A model generated the notes under the pieces. That model had not been told where the DNA came from, searched no databases, and saw only the letters and a program-made list of their open reading frames with translations. The position numbers were made by a program, and so were the translations under genes. Below, piece by piece: positions 19,881 through 31,950 of a stretch of DNA of 64,000 bases. The stretch is from Pardosa pseudoannulata (lineage: Eukaryota > Arthropoda > Arachnida > Araneae > Lycosidae). The number at the start of each line of letters is the position of its first letter. The stretch's first letter is position 1. The stretch lies in contig CM063503.1 of the NCBI GenBank assembly GCA_032207245.1, positions 59,196,817 through 59,260,816 on the forward strand. The letters are read 5' to 3'.

Positions 19881-22800
19881 GTCCGATTACCCCCCAACTC
19901 AAAACAAAGTAAAAAATCTCAGTTTATTATTTACTACAAACATGATATACTTTTATATATGTTTTATAACTTAACAGATAATAAATCGACAATTTCAAAG
20001 GAAGATTCAAGCAAATTGATCTTTTTTTTTTCATACAATCAACTGCTGACATGTGTGTAAAACATTTTAATACACAAAATTATAGTCTTAACTTGAACAC
20101 TTTTATTAATATTAAAAATATTTTAACATTCACTTTGTATGCACTATGGTATAACTATTGAATAACTAACAAATGTTTTTTCTTACATCAACAATGTATA
20201 CAACAATGAATAGATAATGACCCATGTGCAATCAAAGAAATTTGTATAAATTCCATGTACCTAGTAGCAGCGAAGTTAGCCTTTTTTAATTCAATAAAAT
20301 ACAACATATGTAAAGGAACATGGGAAAGGAGAGTAAACTCTGCAATTACCCCAGTTAAAAGTGGATTCTTTCTATACCTCAATATTTTCCCTACAAGGGA
20401 TAAGTCTTTTAAGGGGAGTACGATTCATGAATTTACCCTGCTTTTTGGCACATGTAAATAAGGCTTAAATGTACTAAATAAAATTAATAAAATTCAGTTG
20501 ATGAACTTTTAAAAATAGTTAAATTAGAGTACAACTTATAAACACAAAGCCATTGCTGTGTTCCAAGATATTATTTTGGAGTATTATGTAGAAATATAAC
20601 CATAATTTATAGGTGATGCACAAGATACAGAATAAAATGTTGAGACCCTCCAGTGATACTTATGGCAGTGAAAGTGATATTTCAAAGCTTGAGACTCACA
20701 ACAAAAAAGAGAATGAATGAAGGGGGAAAAAAAAGGTTTTGAGGTAATTAGCATTATGTTAAGAATTGTTTAAATGTATAGCTTCTTATATGGTGAGGTT
20801 TATCTTTATGAACATAAGGATAAAATAGAGGTGACAGAAAATAGAATGTCTTAAATAAATTACAATGTGAGTATATGTATATATATATATGTCAGGACTC
20901 GAGACCTGTTTATGAAATTAAAAAAAAGAATGTATGAAGTTTAAATCTTTTTTAATTATGCTTCATAATCAACAACAATCTGACCTCTTTCTCTTAAATA
21001 AGTCCTAGATTTTGTAGTAAAGAATTAAATAAAACAACACATTTGGTCTGTAGAGTTCACAACATGTGTGCATAAGCTCTCTCCAACGAATATTGTACAG
21101 CAAGTATTTAAATAGGTTATCTCATTACACATCACTCCATGACACTCATGAGTATGTTGCATACGAGATTTAAATCTCCCATGTTTTATACTTTATGTGA
21201 AGCACTAAAGTTTATGCTAGTCCTGGAAAACAGTTTAAATTTTATCTTATTTTTCTGTTATATTAATGAAGCTTTTGTTTTAATTTTTTATGAATTTATG
21301 TAAATTTCATATCAATTTTATATTAACATACAAATATGATAGCTGCATTAAAATCCTACTTTCTTTTAAAAATGTTTTGTACGTGAGTGTATAAAATTAT
21401 GATTGGAATACATTTTAAGAAGGAAAATTGTAACATTCCAGAAATGTTTAAATATTTTTCTCTATTTTATATATTTGTGGTAAATTTAAAAAAAAAATTA
21501 TGAAATAAAGAAGAAGTTTCTTATTGTGTATGTTATTTATTTTTCATATGTTATTTTTCTTCATAAATTTTTCGATTAATAATTACTTTTCACCAGTAGA
21601 GAATTAAATTTAATGTTGATAAAGTTCAGATTCTAAAAGATATTAAGAACTTTTCTTCATTTATTAAGCTTTATTAGCAATTTATTCAATTTTCCTTTGT
21701 GTTCAAAATATACCAAGTGTAGAATAGGATAAGTATTTGAGAATATATGTACTGTAATGTAAAACAATGAGGGCTGCTTATGAATGAGAAATGAAAAGGT
21801 AGTATAAAAAATTGCTCATGGGCAAGACATTAAGTACTTCCATACAGATAAATTTTATGGCACTAACAACTGTTTTGGTGAATTTAGAACTACAGATTCC
21901 TATAATCAGACTACTTGAGAATTACAACTGCCCACTCCAGATCCTGCAAGACCTGCTATATAGGGCTAAGATCTGGACTAGTCTATATATCTGACTGTTA
22001 TCTTCACATTCCAGTAAATAGTTGACCAGATAAGCTATATGTGATTGTGTGCTATTATCATTAAAATGAAATCAAGATGAATTACATCTCCCCAAAGTCC
22101 TCATGCTGAGAAAATCTTAAAAATATGATAATATGAGGGGAATTCTATAATCTGAAAAAATCAGCAAATTACCAGGGATTTTTTAAATAGCACAAATTTG
22201 CATTTTCTGTACTTTACTATACTAGAAAGGAATAGAACTAAAATTTTATTTACAAAAAAATAAAAAGAGGCCTGGAATGAAAGAAAGCTAAGGCTATTCA
22301 AAAATAATGATATCCATACACCCTAACTTTAAGGCAACACTTAACTGTTTAAGTTCCAAGCAATGTGATTGCACTATTCAGTTTTTATGTCAAAAGAGAC
22401 CAAGTACATTTTGAATGTTGTGGACCACTGATGGTATGCCATTGACTGTTGAAGTCGTGCGCTCAGATTTACTGACACATGTAGATCACACAGTTCCTTT
22501 TTATAATGTAAGTAATACATTTTACAATAGGCACAATACTGTAATAATAGTACAATATTGAAGCTTATATATGCAGAACAATAAATAGAAGCAGTGCTAT
22601 CGTGTTGCTTGTATCTTTTCATAACCATGCTCATAAAGTGTGGTTGTGCTGTTTGGGATTCATTGACAGTGTTTTTCAAAACCTCCTAGGAATCAAACAG
22701 TTAAAGGTTTTTAACATGGGACTAAGAACTTAAAAAGTAATAAAATCATTATTACATTTTCTAAAGAAAACTAGCTACCTATAACAAGCTGTACTCTTAC

Positions 22801-24040
22801 AGCTGAAAAAAAAAATCATCGAGCATTCCAGCTCAAATTGCCAAAATGGTCATGATCATTTGTGAGAAATGAAATGAGGAGGATATATCAGCCTTCAACA
22901 GCAGTTTAAATACCTTCTAAAAAGCTCTCTATTGTATATGTATATAAGGTATGCATGAAACTTAACTAGAAATAGTATCACCATCTATCGGCATGATTAA
23001 TAACTAAAAGTGGTACGAACCCTAGATTTAATCAACAGACATATCAAAATATTAAATTTCTGATATCATCCAGCCCTAGGAGACAGGAGTAATGGAATTC
23101 ACAGATTCTGCTTGATGAATTCAAACATTCAAGTTGAGTGGCATGTTAAGATGCAATGTGCAGGGCTTTTGTAAAGCTAAAATATCAGGACCTGTTGCCA
23201 TCTGAATCTAACCATAAATTTTAAACTCTTTTTGGTCATATTGTAAGATTATACATTTGTGTGAAAATCATGTTTTGAATTAATTAAAAAAAATTAATCT
23301 GACTGAAAATATTTCCTATAATCACCAATGATGGGAATCTTAACGTAGACAAACATTTTCTGCATTGAAAGAGACAATTCTATCCACACTACTGAAATAT
23401 TATTTATTGTTTTTATACTGTTGTTTGCAGTCAGATGGAGCTTTAAAATACAGAAGAATTTCAAAAGTTATGCTGTCTATTGTAACAATACCACATAGCA
23501 ATTTGTAAGAAAAAAGGATATTTGGGAGTCAAAGCAAAATAAGAACTGAATCTAGAGGCTTCATCCTTGATAAAAATTTAGAATGCATATTAAAAGCTAA
23601 AACAATGATATTTACACATTGTTTTAAACACACTCTGACAATGGGTTTCTACCCAAAGGAATCAGCCTTATAAAATCATTTAAAATGTAAACACAATATT
23701 TTTTTAATAGAATGATTTTTGAGCACGGCTCTTCTAGACCTTATTTTATACATTCAGATATTTGTCAAGTGCTTTCTTTTATTTAAAGATTTCATTTGAG
23801 TTTCCCTATAACAAAGTTTCATTTTAGCTCATATGGAAACATAAGTATATACGAGATAAGAATAATGTGTGTATAAATTTTTTCTTTAATATTTCACCTT
23901 TCTAGAACAAAAAAGGGGATAAGCATATAATTTCAACTAAGTAACTTATTGCATGAAAATTAAAATATTTTATTTTGCATGCAATTCTAAGCAGTTTTCT
24001 TTGATAATGATTTGTTGAAGTGTTATATATTAAACTTACA

Positions 24041-24055
<15 letters not shown>
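19881..24055. other. Long non-coding AT-rich stretch
   Basis: No convincing open frame longer than about 100 codons, no SINE boxes, no transposon termini found by eye. The 101-codon frame at 22,374-22,679 on the minus strand lacks any recognisable motif. The other locus copy has no evident counterpart for 15-24 kb. Confidence 0.5.
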
Positions 24056-24233
<178 letters not shown>

Positions 24234-24357
24234 TGTATATGTGTTTGCAGTCTAGGAACATTTAGTATATAAAATTCTGAGAATGTCGAAGTTAGTATGT
24301 TGACATCATGGAATTCAGTAACATGTATAATTTTCTACTAATGTCCTTTTAAATAAA

Positions 24358-24363
24358 TTTATT
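24358..24363 (-). terminator. Polyadenylation signal of zinc-finger gene copy 1
   Basis: AATAAA on the minus strand, 143 bp past the stop codon. The paralogue has AATAAA in the same aligned sequence (ATTAATAAAT) at 45,556-45,561, 128 bp past its stop. Confidence 0.5.
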
Positions 24364-24505
24364 AATCCAATACCAACAGAATAAAAATTCTTATCTAACA
24401 ATTAAATTTACAATATTTTAAAATTTAATACTTTTTTTTTTTCTTTTAAAAGTTTATCTCAGCCAGTTTTTCAGAATCCATACTTTGAAATTCTTTCAAT
24501 TCATA

Positions 24506-25063
24506 TTACATCTTATCTTTCTTTTGAGGCTTATTTTCTTCTTTTGAAGCTCCTTTCAACTTCTTCTCATATTCATGCTGCTGATAATGTTCTTCAGCTA
24601 AATCGGGATCTTCAAAGTCAGCATCGCAATCGGTGCAAAAAATAAGATATCCTCCAGATGCTTTAGCAAATTTGATTGGAACCATTCTATTGCATTTTGA
24701 TATCAGTTCCTCAATACGCTTTTCCATTTGCTTAGGGTTTGGAAGAACTGCTGAAGGAGAACTCAGAGTCTCCAGTTTACGGATACACTGCTGTAAGTTT
24801 TCTTCACATGCTCTATCTTGTTTCTCTTCACCTTTTTCTACAGTCCCTAGGTTAACTTCTCTTTGTTTTCTCCCATAGATATTCATCCCTGGTGGTCCAT
24901 ACTTTTCAGAGTCAAAGGAATCTTCATCATACTTCAAGCTATTAATTTTGTGAGCTTCACTCTTTAAATGTTCTTCATATTTTAGCTCTTCGCGAAAGCA
25001 GATACTGCATTCATTGCAAAAGAAAAGTTTTCCTTTTGGAGGAATCTTCTGGAAGGAAGCCAT
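24506..25063 (-). CDS. Two-zinc-finger protein, copy 1 (185 aa)
   Basis: Intact frame from an ATG that directly follows a splice acceptor (TTGCATTATTCCAG/ATGGC). Finger 1 at about residues 15-38 reads CNECSICFREELKYEEH then LKSEAH, that is C-x2-C-x12-H-x5-H, the spacing of U1/matrin-type RNA- or dsRNA-associated fingers. A charged middle contains EKYGPPGMNIYGRKQ and a predicted helical segment (residues 85-130). Finger 2 near 143-163 is CTDCDADFEDPDLAEEH-x3-H. The tail is lysine-rich (KPQKKDKM). There is no signal peptide or membrane segment, so it is presumably nuclear or cytosolic. A paralogue lies 21 kb away. I do not recognise a named orthologue. An upstream 5' UTR exon is proposed at 31,951-32,001. 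Confidence 0.85.
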   Translation of the reverse strand: MASFQKIPPKGKLFFCNECSICFREELKYEEHLKSEAHKINSLKYDEDSFDSEKYGPPGMNIYGRKQREVNLGTVEKGEEKQDRACEENLQQCIRKLETLSSPSAVLPNPKQMEKRIEELISKCNRMVPIKFAKASGGYLIFCTDCDADFEDPDLAEEHYQQHEYEKKLKGASKEENKPQKKDKM

Positions 25064-25077
25064 CTGGAATAATGCAA
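25064..25077 (-). other. 3' splice site before the zinc-finger coding exon
   Basis: The minus strand reads TTTTGCATTATTCCAG directly before ATG. The paralogue has TGTTCTTCCAG at the same place (46,235-46,245). Shared position and sequence support a real acceptor, so at least one non-coding exon lies upstream. Confidence 0.6.
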
Positions 25078-25079
25078 AA

Positions 25080-27300
25080 TAATATCAAAGGAAACAATAT
25101 CCAAACATGAGAAATTTTCTTTTCTTGTATAAATTTTATTTTAATTACCTAGATTTTGTAGATTAGCAAAAAATACAAGAATATACCAATATACGATAAT
25201 TAAAATAAGAAAAATAATGCTACTACAATGAAAAATATAAATGATAGGAAAATTTCATTTTATCCAGAATATTTTTCAAAATTTTATTCTTATTGATATA
25301 GAATGAAATTAATTTATTTTATTGAATTTTTGAAAATTCTGAAATATATAAGCTTTGGGCAAGTGACAAGTGTTTTCTGCTTGCAATATGGCTGTGTGTA
25401 TGGGTCTTCTACTAAGTATAGCTTACAAGTTTGTGCTTTAATAAATCAACTGCCTAAAAGATTATCATTGAGATAACTACATTAAAATTAATCATTATAT
25501 ACCCCTAAAGAATTGCCATTAAAAATGAAATCAAGGTGACAAATACATGTATGTAACATGCAACAGTTTTTATCTACATTACTTTATAACTAACCATAAA
25601 GTCAAATCTAATACATTGGTCAGTATCTCCAGGGTCTAGTGATTTAAAAAAAAATTTCTTCCAAATTTTGACTTCAATATAGTACTTTAAGAGTGATAAA
25701 TTAATTCTAAAGCTTATAATTACATTAAAACCATCTATGACATTGATGGCATATAATCTCAATATGTCTGTAAGTTTGCTAAAGTGGCATACGTAAGGAA
25801 AGAGGTGAGGATTTTAATTCCTCCCATGAACAAATAAAAGGAGAAAAGTCCATATATTTTTAGCAAAGATTAAGATATCACCCAATTTCAGATCTTTATA
25901 TATTTTATCATACTTATATCAAATATTAGTAAAATTAACGCATTTTTAGTATAATTTGAAAAAATGCCTAGCACATTATATACAAAAATTTATCTGTCTG
26001 TGGGACTTTCACCTGAAACCTCATCACTAAAAGAAGTGTCTGTATAACACTAATATGGCCTATATACACCTGGGATATATGGCAGACGTTGTCTGCTATT
26101 TGGAAAAATGACACCTTTGAAACCTATTTACCAGGAGCTTTTTCTGAAAAATTCATAAGAATTTCAATTGCAGTGATATATGAGATATTAGGCATTTTAA
26201 ATTAATCTCCTCTGGCATTTATTTTACAATTTGTGTATCCAATATTATAAAATATTCTCTCAATTTACAGTGGCATTGTACATTTCGAGACTAAAAACCT
26301 TTCTTATAACAGCCTTTATTTGATTAATTATAAAATAAACATTTCTACTCATTTTACAAGCCTTTTTTTATTGTTCTAGATTTGGAAAAATTGTTTAGTT
26401 TTGTCTAAGCGCTGTGTTACCTTGAAAATAAGACCTGTTTAAAAAAAATCCATTGCATTATTTTTCAGTGTACTCCTAAAATAAACCCTATTTAAAAAAG
26501 TCACTAGGACCGGCATCGTATTACTCAGTGGTCAGGTACGAAAATATGATATTTCCAGCATTGATCATGACAAAACAATAAAAAACTTCTTTAAAGTATA
26601 TATATATGCATATGTGTGTCTATCAAGTAACAATTCTTGCAAGAGTAATTATGTATCTATAACAGAATAGAAAGAAATCAATGCAGGAAGTTTTTGCAAC
26701 ATAGGTTACAAGAAGTTGTTATATAATTGAATAGCGTGGGAAATAAAATTAGAGAAAAATGTGTTCTTATATTCTATGAGCAGGCTACATAGACAAGCAG
26801 AACTCATTTCAGAACAGCTCTAAAATTCAATTGACAGGTTTGGGTCTCTAGGCTTAGAATTGGAGTAGCAAAATATTCAGAATTGAAATTTATGATGATG
26901 TTCCAGAAGAAGTCATCATTGCTGTATTAGAATAAATAATTTTGTTCATTTTTGAATGCTTTTTGAACATCAAAAAATGTATTTCTTAAATCTGAATAAA
27001 ATTTTTTTGACCAAGAAGAAATTTTAATTATTAAGTATGAAAAATTGAGACTTTTGCTGATCATAAGTTCTAGTGTGCTGATCATAAGAATGAACATAAA
27101 ACATATTTTATTTTGGTGTAAACACAAGAGTTTATTTTTTAAAATGACATAAATACACCAAATGAAATTCACTTATGGTCAAAATAACTTTTGAAACAGG
27201 CATATGAGAAACTAAACTTTTATATGAAAGCCCTTAATCAGCCTTTGAGAGACATTACTGATATTATTTTAATCAATGAATAACAAATAGCATAATAAAT
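25080..27300. other. Intronic or flanking DNA shared with the second locus copy
   Basis: Aligns with 46,250-48,330. Examples are GACAAGTG...TATGGGTCTTCTACTAAG at about 25,400 against 46,560, and AATTGACAGGTTTGGGTC at about 26,830 against 47,845. If the upstream exon at 31,951 is real this is intron. No genes seen. Confidence 0.6.
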
Positions 27301-27375
27301 GTTTAGATTTAGATTGGGACAGCTCATAAGAGCACCAGCACCATGACTCAAGGTCTATTGTACTGTAATACCAGT
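27301..27375 (-). mobile_element. LINE 3'-end fragment
   Basis: On the minus strand it contains CAGTACAATAGACCTTGAG and GGTGCTGGTGC, then a short TCTAAA repeat tail. This matches the 3' UTR end of the LINEs at 6,230-6,330 and 12,880-12,956. The sequence is missing from the aligned point in the other locus copy (about 48,320). Confidence 0.75.
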
Positions 27376-27460
27376 TACTTTGTTTAATCACAAACACACA
27401 CAATATTAATATTTTAGTTACACATACTTACATGTGTATATGTATATTTATAAATATACA

Positions 27461-27551
27461 TGTAGTGAAGCGAAATATAATCTGCATTGATGCAACTATG
27501 TAGCTTAAATCTGTGGTATTATGTTGTTAGATTATTTTTCGCTTCACTACA
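27461..27551 (+). repeat. Short LTR-like terminal unit with long inverted ends
   Basis: Starts TGTAGTGAAGCGAAA and ends TTTCGCTTCACTACA. The 15-bp inverted ends are much longer than the usual TG...CA. A 91-bp length fits short-LTR gypsy groups such as mag. Together with the next 14 bp (27,552-27,565) it reappears inverted at 30,088-30,170. Confidence 0.6.
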
Positions 27552-27649
27552 ATTTAATCAACTAGTAATTCGCGCATCCCCACATTCCTGGATTCTGCAA
27601 AATTTAGCAACTTTTGAAACCAGAAAGATTTGATACTGATCCCACGTGA

Positions 27650-28345
27650 ACGGGCGCTGAATCGAAATGGAAACACTGGAAAATAACTTTCAATAATTTT
27701 CTTGGCCAAGTTACTGGAATTACAGAAGATGATAATCTACAATTATTGTGTAATTATATCTCTGCTAATGTTTTTCGTTACAAAAGTGACTCTGAAAACT
27801 ACTCCAACCCTATTGAAGTACTAAATGCATAATACACTACAAAACGAAACGAAATTTTTACAAGACACTGCCTAGAGTCTAGAGCTCAACAAACAGGAGA
27901 ATTTATCAATGAATACCTTAAGATATTGAAGCAAATGAGTAAAAACTGTGAATTCAAAGCTGTAACAGCAGACATATACAAAGCTGAATACATAAGGGAT
28001 GCCTTTATACGTGGTCTCAAAATCTCATGTATCCGCAAAAGACTTTTGGAAAATGCAACTATTACATTAGAGAAGGCTTATGACCAGGCTAGATCACTTG
28101 AGCTAGCTGAGTTACACTCTGCGTCATATTCAAATACGACGAATTTTATTCCAGTTTCCGCTATTTAACATAGAAATAGTGATGTGGAGGAGACCCCATC
28201 GACTTCAGCTGCCTTGATACGCTCAGAAAAGTGCTTTTTCTGTGGTAAATAAATGCCACCCAAGAATTTCTTGTCCTGCTAGAGAACCTATGTGTAGAGA
28301 ATACGGCAAAAAAGGACATTATCAACAAGTTTGTAAATCTTGATC
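27650..28345 (+). pseudogene. gag of the second Ty3/gypsy element
   Basis: Capsid-like frame: KWKHWKITFNNFLGQVTGI, LLCNYISANVFRYKSD, a stop, then GEFINEYLKILKQMSKNCEF, YIRDAFIRGLKIS and KAYDQARSLELAE. These show the usual gypsy pattern of helices and the FI-x-GL motif. A zinc knuckle is recognisable as EKCFFCGK before stops and shifts break it. At least two stops and one frameshift are present. Confidence 0.75.
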
Positions 28346-28385
28346 TACTCGCACTTCTACTAATGCTACAACTTCTACACTGCTT

Positions 28386-30087
28386 TTGGCTTCTGTCTTA
28401 ACAACTCCTCAATGCCTCCAGAAATCCATAACCAAAGTGTTAGTGAATGATGTGGAACTAAATGCATTAATTGATATAGGTAGTTCTCTCAGCTTTCTGA
28501 ACGAAAATTTCGTAAAAATGTGTAGAATAAATGTAAAACCATACTTTGGGAAAATAACCATGGCCCATAACATCCTTGAGTTTGGATGTTATAGGATGTG
28601 GTTCATTAACTCTAAAGATGCAGTCTCATATATATCACAATATAGAGGTATTAATCATGAAGAATCTGTGTGCAGATTTCCTCATAGGACACGATCATCT
28701 AAATAGCCACTCTTCAGTAGAAATCAAATTCTGTGGTGACAGATTGCCTCTTAAAATCTGCTCATTGGCTAATGCCAGAGTTCCAGCTGCATCTTTATTT
28801 GCCAATCTCACACCAGAATGCAAACTAGTCGTCACAAAATCCAGACAGCAGACTGAAGCAGATAAAATTTTCATTGCTGCTGAAGTAGAGAAATTGCTCA
28901 AGGAAGGTGTGATTGAACCTAGCAACTCACCATGGTGAGCACAGGTTTTTGTAGTTAAAGGAGAAAATCACAAGCCTAGAATAGTAGTTGATTACTCCCA
29001 AACTATTAATAAATTTACAATGCTGGATGCCTACCCACTCCCAAAGATTGAAGAGATGATTCATAACATATCCCAATTCAAAGTGTTTAGCACCATTGAT
29101 CTCAAGAGTGCCTATCACCAAGTACCTATCTTAGAATCAGACAAGCAATATACAGCCTTTGAAGCTTCAGGAAAACTCTTTCAATTCCAACAAATCCCCT
29201 TTGGAGTTACTAATGGTGTCCCAGCTTTTCAAAGAAATATTGACAAAATTATCAAGGAAGAAAAACTCAAAGGTTTTTTTACATACTTAGATGATGTAAC
29301 AGTTTGTGATAGGGACCAACATGAGCACGATCAAAATTTGCAGAAATTCCTGAATGCTGTTAAAAAATATAACCTCATACTGAACAAAGTTAAATGTCAA
29401 TACTCAACAAAATGTGTCAGAATACTAGGATATTGTATTGAAAATAGAGTTATTGAACCTGATCCTGACAGGATAGCACCACTTATGAACATACCCATCC
29501 CTAATGACACGGCAACCTTACAAAGGACTCTTGGTATGTTTGCACATTACTGTGGCTGGATTCCAATATTCTCAGAAAAAATTCGCCCTCTCTTGACAAA
29601 AGCATTCCCACTCTCTGAAGAAACTGTGAGAACATTCAACTCCCTCAAGAAAGATGTTATGGAAGCTTCTTTGTCTGCAATTGAAAACATCCCATTCAGA
29701 GTTCAAACTGATGCTTCAGAATTTGATGTTGGGACAACTCTCAGCCAAGCAGAACATCAAGGCACTCTTCTGTTGAGAAAGAGGCTAATGCCATTGTGGA
29801 ATCCCTAAGATATTGGAGGCACTACCTGATAGGAAGACATTTTGAAGTCCTCACTGACCAGAGATCTGTGGTTTTCATGTTTGATCAGTATTAGTCAAAC
29901 AAAATAAAAAATGAAAAGATTATGAGATGGCGACTGGAATTGGCTAACTTCAAATTTGATATAATTTATCGTCCAGGTAATCAGAACACTACTGCAGACA
30001 CAATGTCAAGAATTACTGCAAATATCTTTACAGGAACAGAAACAAACCTCAAAGAGTTGCACAATAGCCTTTACACCTTGTTGTTTT
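28386..30087 (+). pseudogene. pol of the second Ty3/gypsy element (PR-RT-RNase H)
   Basis: The protease reads LNALIDIGSSLSFL, so the D-T-G triad is D-I-G. From 28,576 one frame runs to 29,808 with a single stop at 28,936-28,938, where SPW-stop-AQVF stands in place of the usual Arg. RT motifs: VVKGENHKPRIVVDYSQ, FSTIDLKSAYHQVP (Asp kept), QIPFGVTNGVPAFQR, and TYLDDVTVC with both Asp kept. RNase H starts FRVQTDASEFDVGTTL, loses frame near 29,775, and continues as EKEANAIVESLRYWRHY, VLTDQRSVVFMFD and DIIYRPGNQNTTADTMSR. Integrase is missing after its first residues. Confidence 0.88.
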
Positions 30088-30170
30088 CTAGTTGATTAAA
30101 TTGTAGTGAAGTGAAAAATAATCTAACAACATAATACCCTAGATTTAGGCTACATAGTTGCATCAACGCA
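30088..30170 (-). repeat. Inverted copy of the element's left end
   Basis: CTAGTTGATTAAAT followed by TGTAGTGAAGTGAAAA matches the reverse complement of 27,565 downward for about 83 bp with some five mismatches. It stops about 22 bp short of the full terminal unit. The junction with pol has a four-base overlap (CTAG). Confidence 0.85.
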
Positions 30171-30249
30171 AACAGTACAGAAGTGTTGCCAAATGTAATT
30201 ATTAAAACAAGTGTTGCCACAGGAAATAAAATACATTATTCTACTATAA

Positions 30250-31198
30250 TACATGTATAGATTTTACATGTGTGTGCACTTGCTTTAGATAATATTAAAT
30301 AAAATATAAATTCCTGCAAGAGTATTGCTGTAAATGTTAATTGAACAACTCTAAGGACTTATATTCCTTCTTACTAAGAATGTGGTCCAAACTGTCAATT
30401 AATGGTAGTTTTCTGAAAGTTAATATATTATTTTCAAACTTAATTGAAAGAAGTTTTACACAGGTGTTTATTCTCAAATATATAAAGAGATTGAAGAAAA
30501 AAAGTACTCTATGGTTTTCAGTTTATGTTTAGTAACTTGTACTCTTTGTAAAATATGTGTACAAAAGTATTTTGTTCTTAAAGGGCCCGGTATCCTTTTA
30601 AAAGTAATTTTATTTTTTATATTACGGGAAACCTTTTAATTGTTTTATATTTTAAAATTAAGTTTAAAGCATGTTCAGAAAAATAAAGCTTAAATAGTTA
30701 ATTTAATTAAAATTTAAATTTTTGAAAAAAAGATGTATAGAAAAGATGATAAATAGGTATTAACAAATAGCTCTAAACTTTATTATGCTTTTAAATTATG
30801 AGATCCAAATCATAATCCCAACACAATAACTATAGTTATACAAAATATTAGCCTTTATGTTTTCATTATTAAAATATGAATATAAATTGTTGAATGAGAA
30901 CATGAGAACTATGATGTTTGAGATAAATTTTCAGATTGTTTGGTGGAGTTTAACTATGTTTAACAATTTTTAATACATAAAATCCCTAAAAATTTAAATT
31001 TCTAAATTTTGTTATATGGTAGAATTTTCTTTTCCTTTTCAAAAGGAATTTACAAATTACTTTTTTGTTGCAGGTTTATGAGAAATTTTAAAATAGTAAC
31101 CATGAATTTAAAATTAATCCATAGGTTTTTTTAATCCAGGATTGAGAAATGACTATTCTTAACTCAAAATTTTTCAAGTTTTAATTTTGTTTAATCAC
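30250..31198. other. Non-coding DNA shared with second locus copy
   Basis: 30,255-30,384 aligns with 48,400-48,538; 30,385 onward aligns with 55,510-56,300. No gene seen. Confidence 0.55.
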
Positions 31199-31383
31199 TT
31201 AACTCTTTCCCTGACGTAGGCGTGATAACACGTGGAGACAAATCCAACTTTTACCTGGCAACGGCATGTTTTCACGCTTGGAATTTTTTATTTTAAGGCA
31301 TGCATTTTAGCCATTTAATTGTTAAATTACCTGCCAGTCCACGGTAGGATTTAAATACTCCCTGTCGCCAGGGAAATAGTTAA
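31199..31383. mobile_element. MITE with TTAA target duplication (piggyBac-like)
   Basis: 185 bp bounded by TTAA (31,199-31,202 and 31,380-31,383). Inverted ends: TTAACTCTTTCCCTGACG and, reversed, TTAACTATTTCCCTGGCG. GC content is higher than the flanks. The aligned unoccupied sequence near 56,300-56,325 (TTAATCTCTTTATATAAATC) lacks it. No coding capacity. Confidence 0.85.
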
Positions 31384-31849
31384 TATAAATCTATACTGTT
31401 ATAAGGAAAAACTATACCAACTTTCATCAAATTCTTAATTAGTAGATACTGTACTTTGGTAAAACTGACATTTAATTATCCAGCATCAATGTAATTTCTT
31501 ACAGTAAATACAAAATTAATAATTGCTAGTATATTTCTATTTACTTACACTAATATATTTTGAATAAATTATTCCCAACTGTTATAATTTACTAAGAGAC
31601 ATTTGGGGTCAAAGATTCTTTTAGCAAAAAACTTCAGAAGAATTTTTGGACCAGTTATGAGAATGGAATCTGGAGAATATGTTTCAACTTTGAACTACAT
31701 AAAAAATTTAGAGAAAATAATTTAAAGTGATCAAATATTCACAGTTTGGATATATATACAGATACAGTGATAAAACCCAGTCAAGAATAGGAACTTTCAT
31801 TAAGCCCAATGAAAGAAGAAAAAAAGACGTAGCTCTGTATGAGAAGGCT

Positions 31850-31910
31850 CAGTAATGTAGAACATTGGCTGAGAAATAATGACGTCAACCATTGGATGAT
31901 TATAGCTATA
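31850..31910. promoter_or_regulatory. Conserved CCAAT/CRE-like block
   Basis: The minus strand reads CCAATGG, TGACGTCA and, after TTATTTCTCAG, CCAATG within about 35 bp. The other copy (56,844-56,880) keeps TTATTTCTCAGCCAATG but not the CRE palindrome. Conserved spacing is suggestive; a regulatory role is inference. Confidence 0.25.
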
Positions 31911-31950
31911 AACAAATCAAGATTGAAAAAACTGATTGAAACAGACTTAC

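Larger units (their letters stand above)
27461..30170 (+). mobile_element. Ty3/gypsy element with inverted left-end copy at its right end
   Basis: The left end is a 91-bp LTR-like unit, followed by gag, protease, RT and RNase H on the plus strand. Coding stops at the start of integrase (NLKELHNSL), and the sequence passes into a reversed copy of the left end (30,088-30,170), not into a direct LTR. The other locus copy lacks all of this near 48,385. The borders are firm at left and approximate at right, where about 70 bp (30,171-30,250) has no partner. Confidence 0.8.

Noticed and set aside
22374..22679. 101-codon minus-strand frame as a gene
   Set aside because: No motif, no paralogue and composition typical of chance frames in AT-rich DNA.
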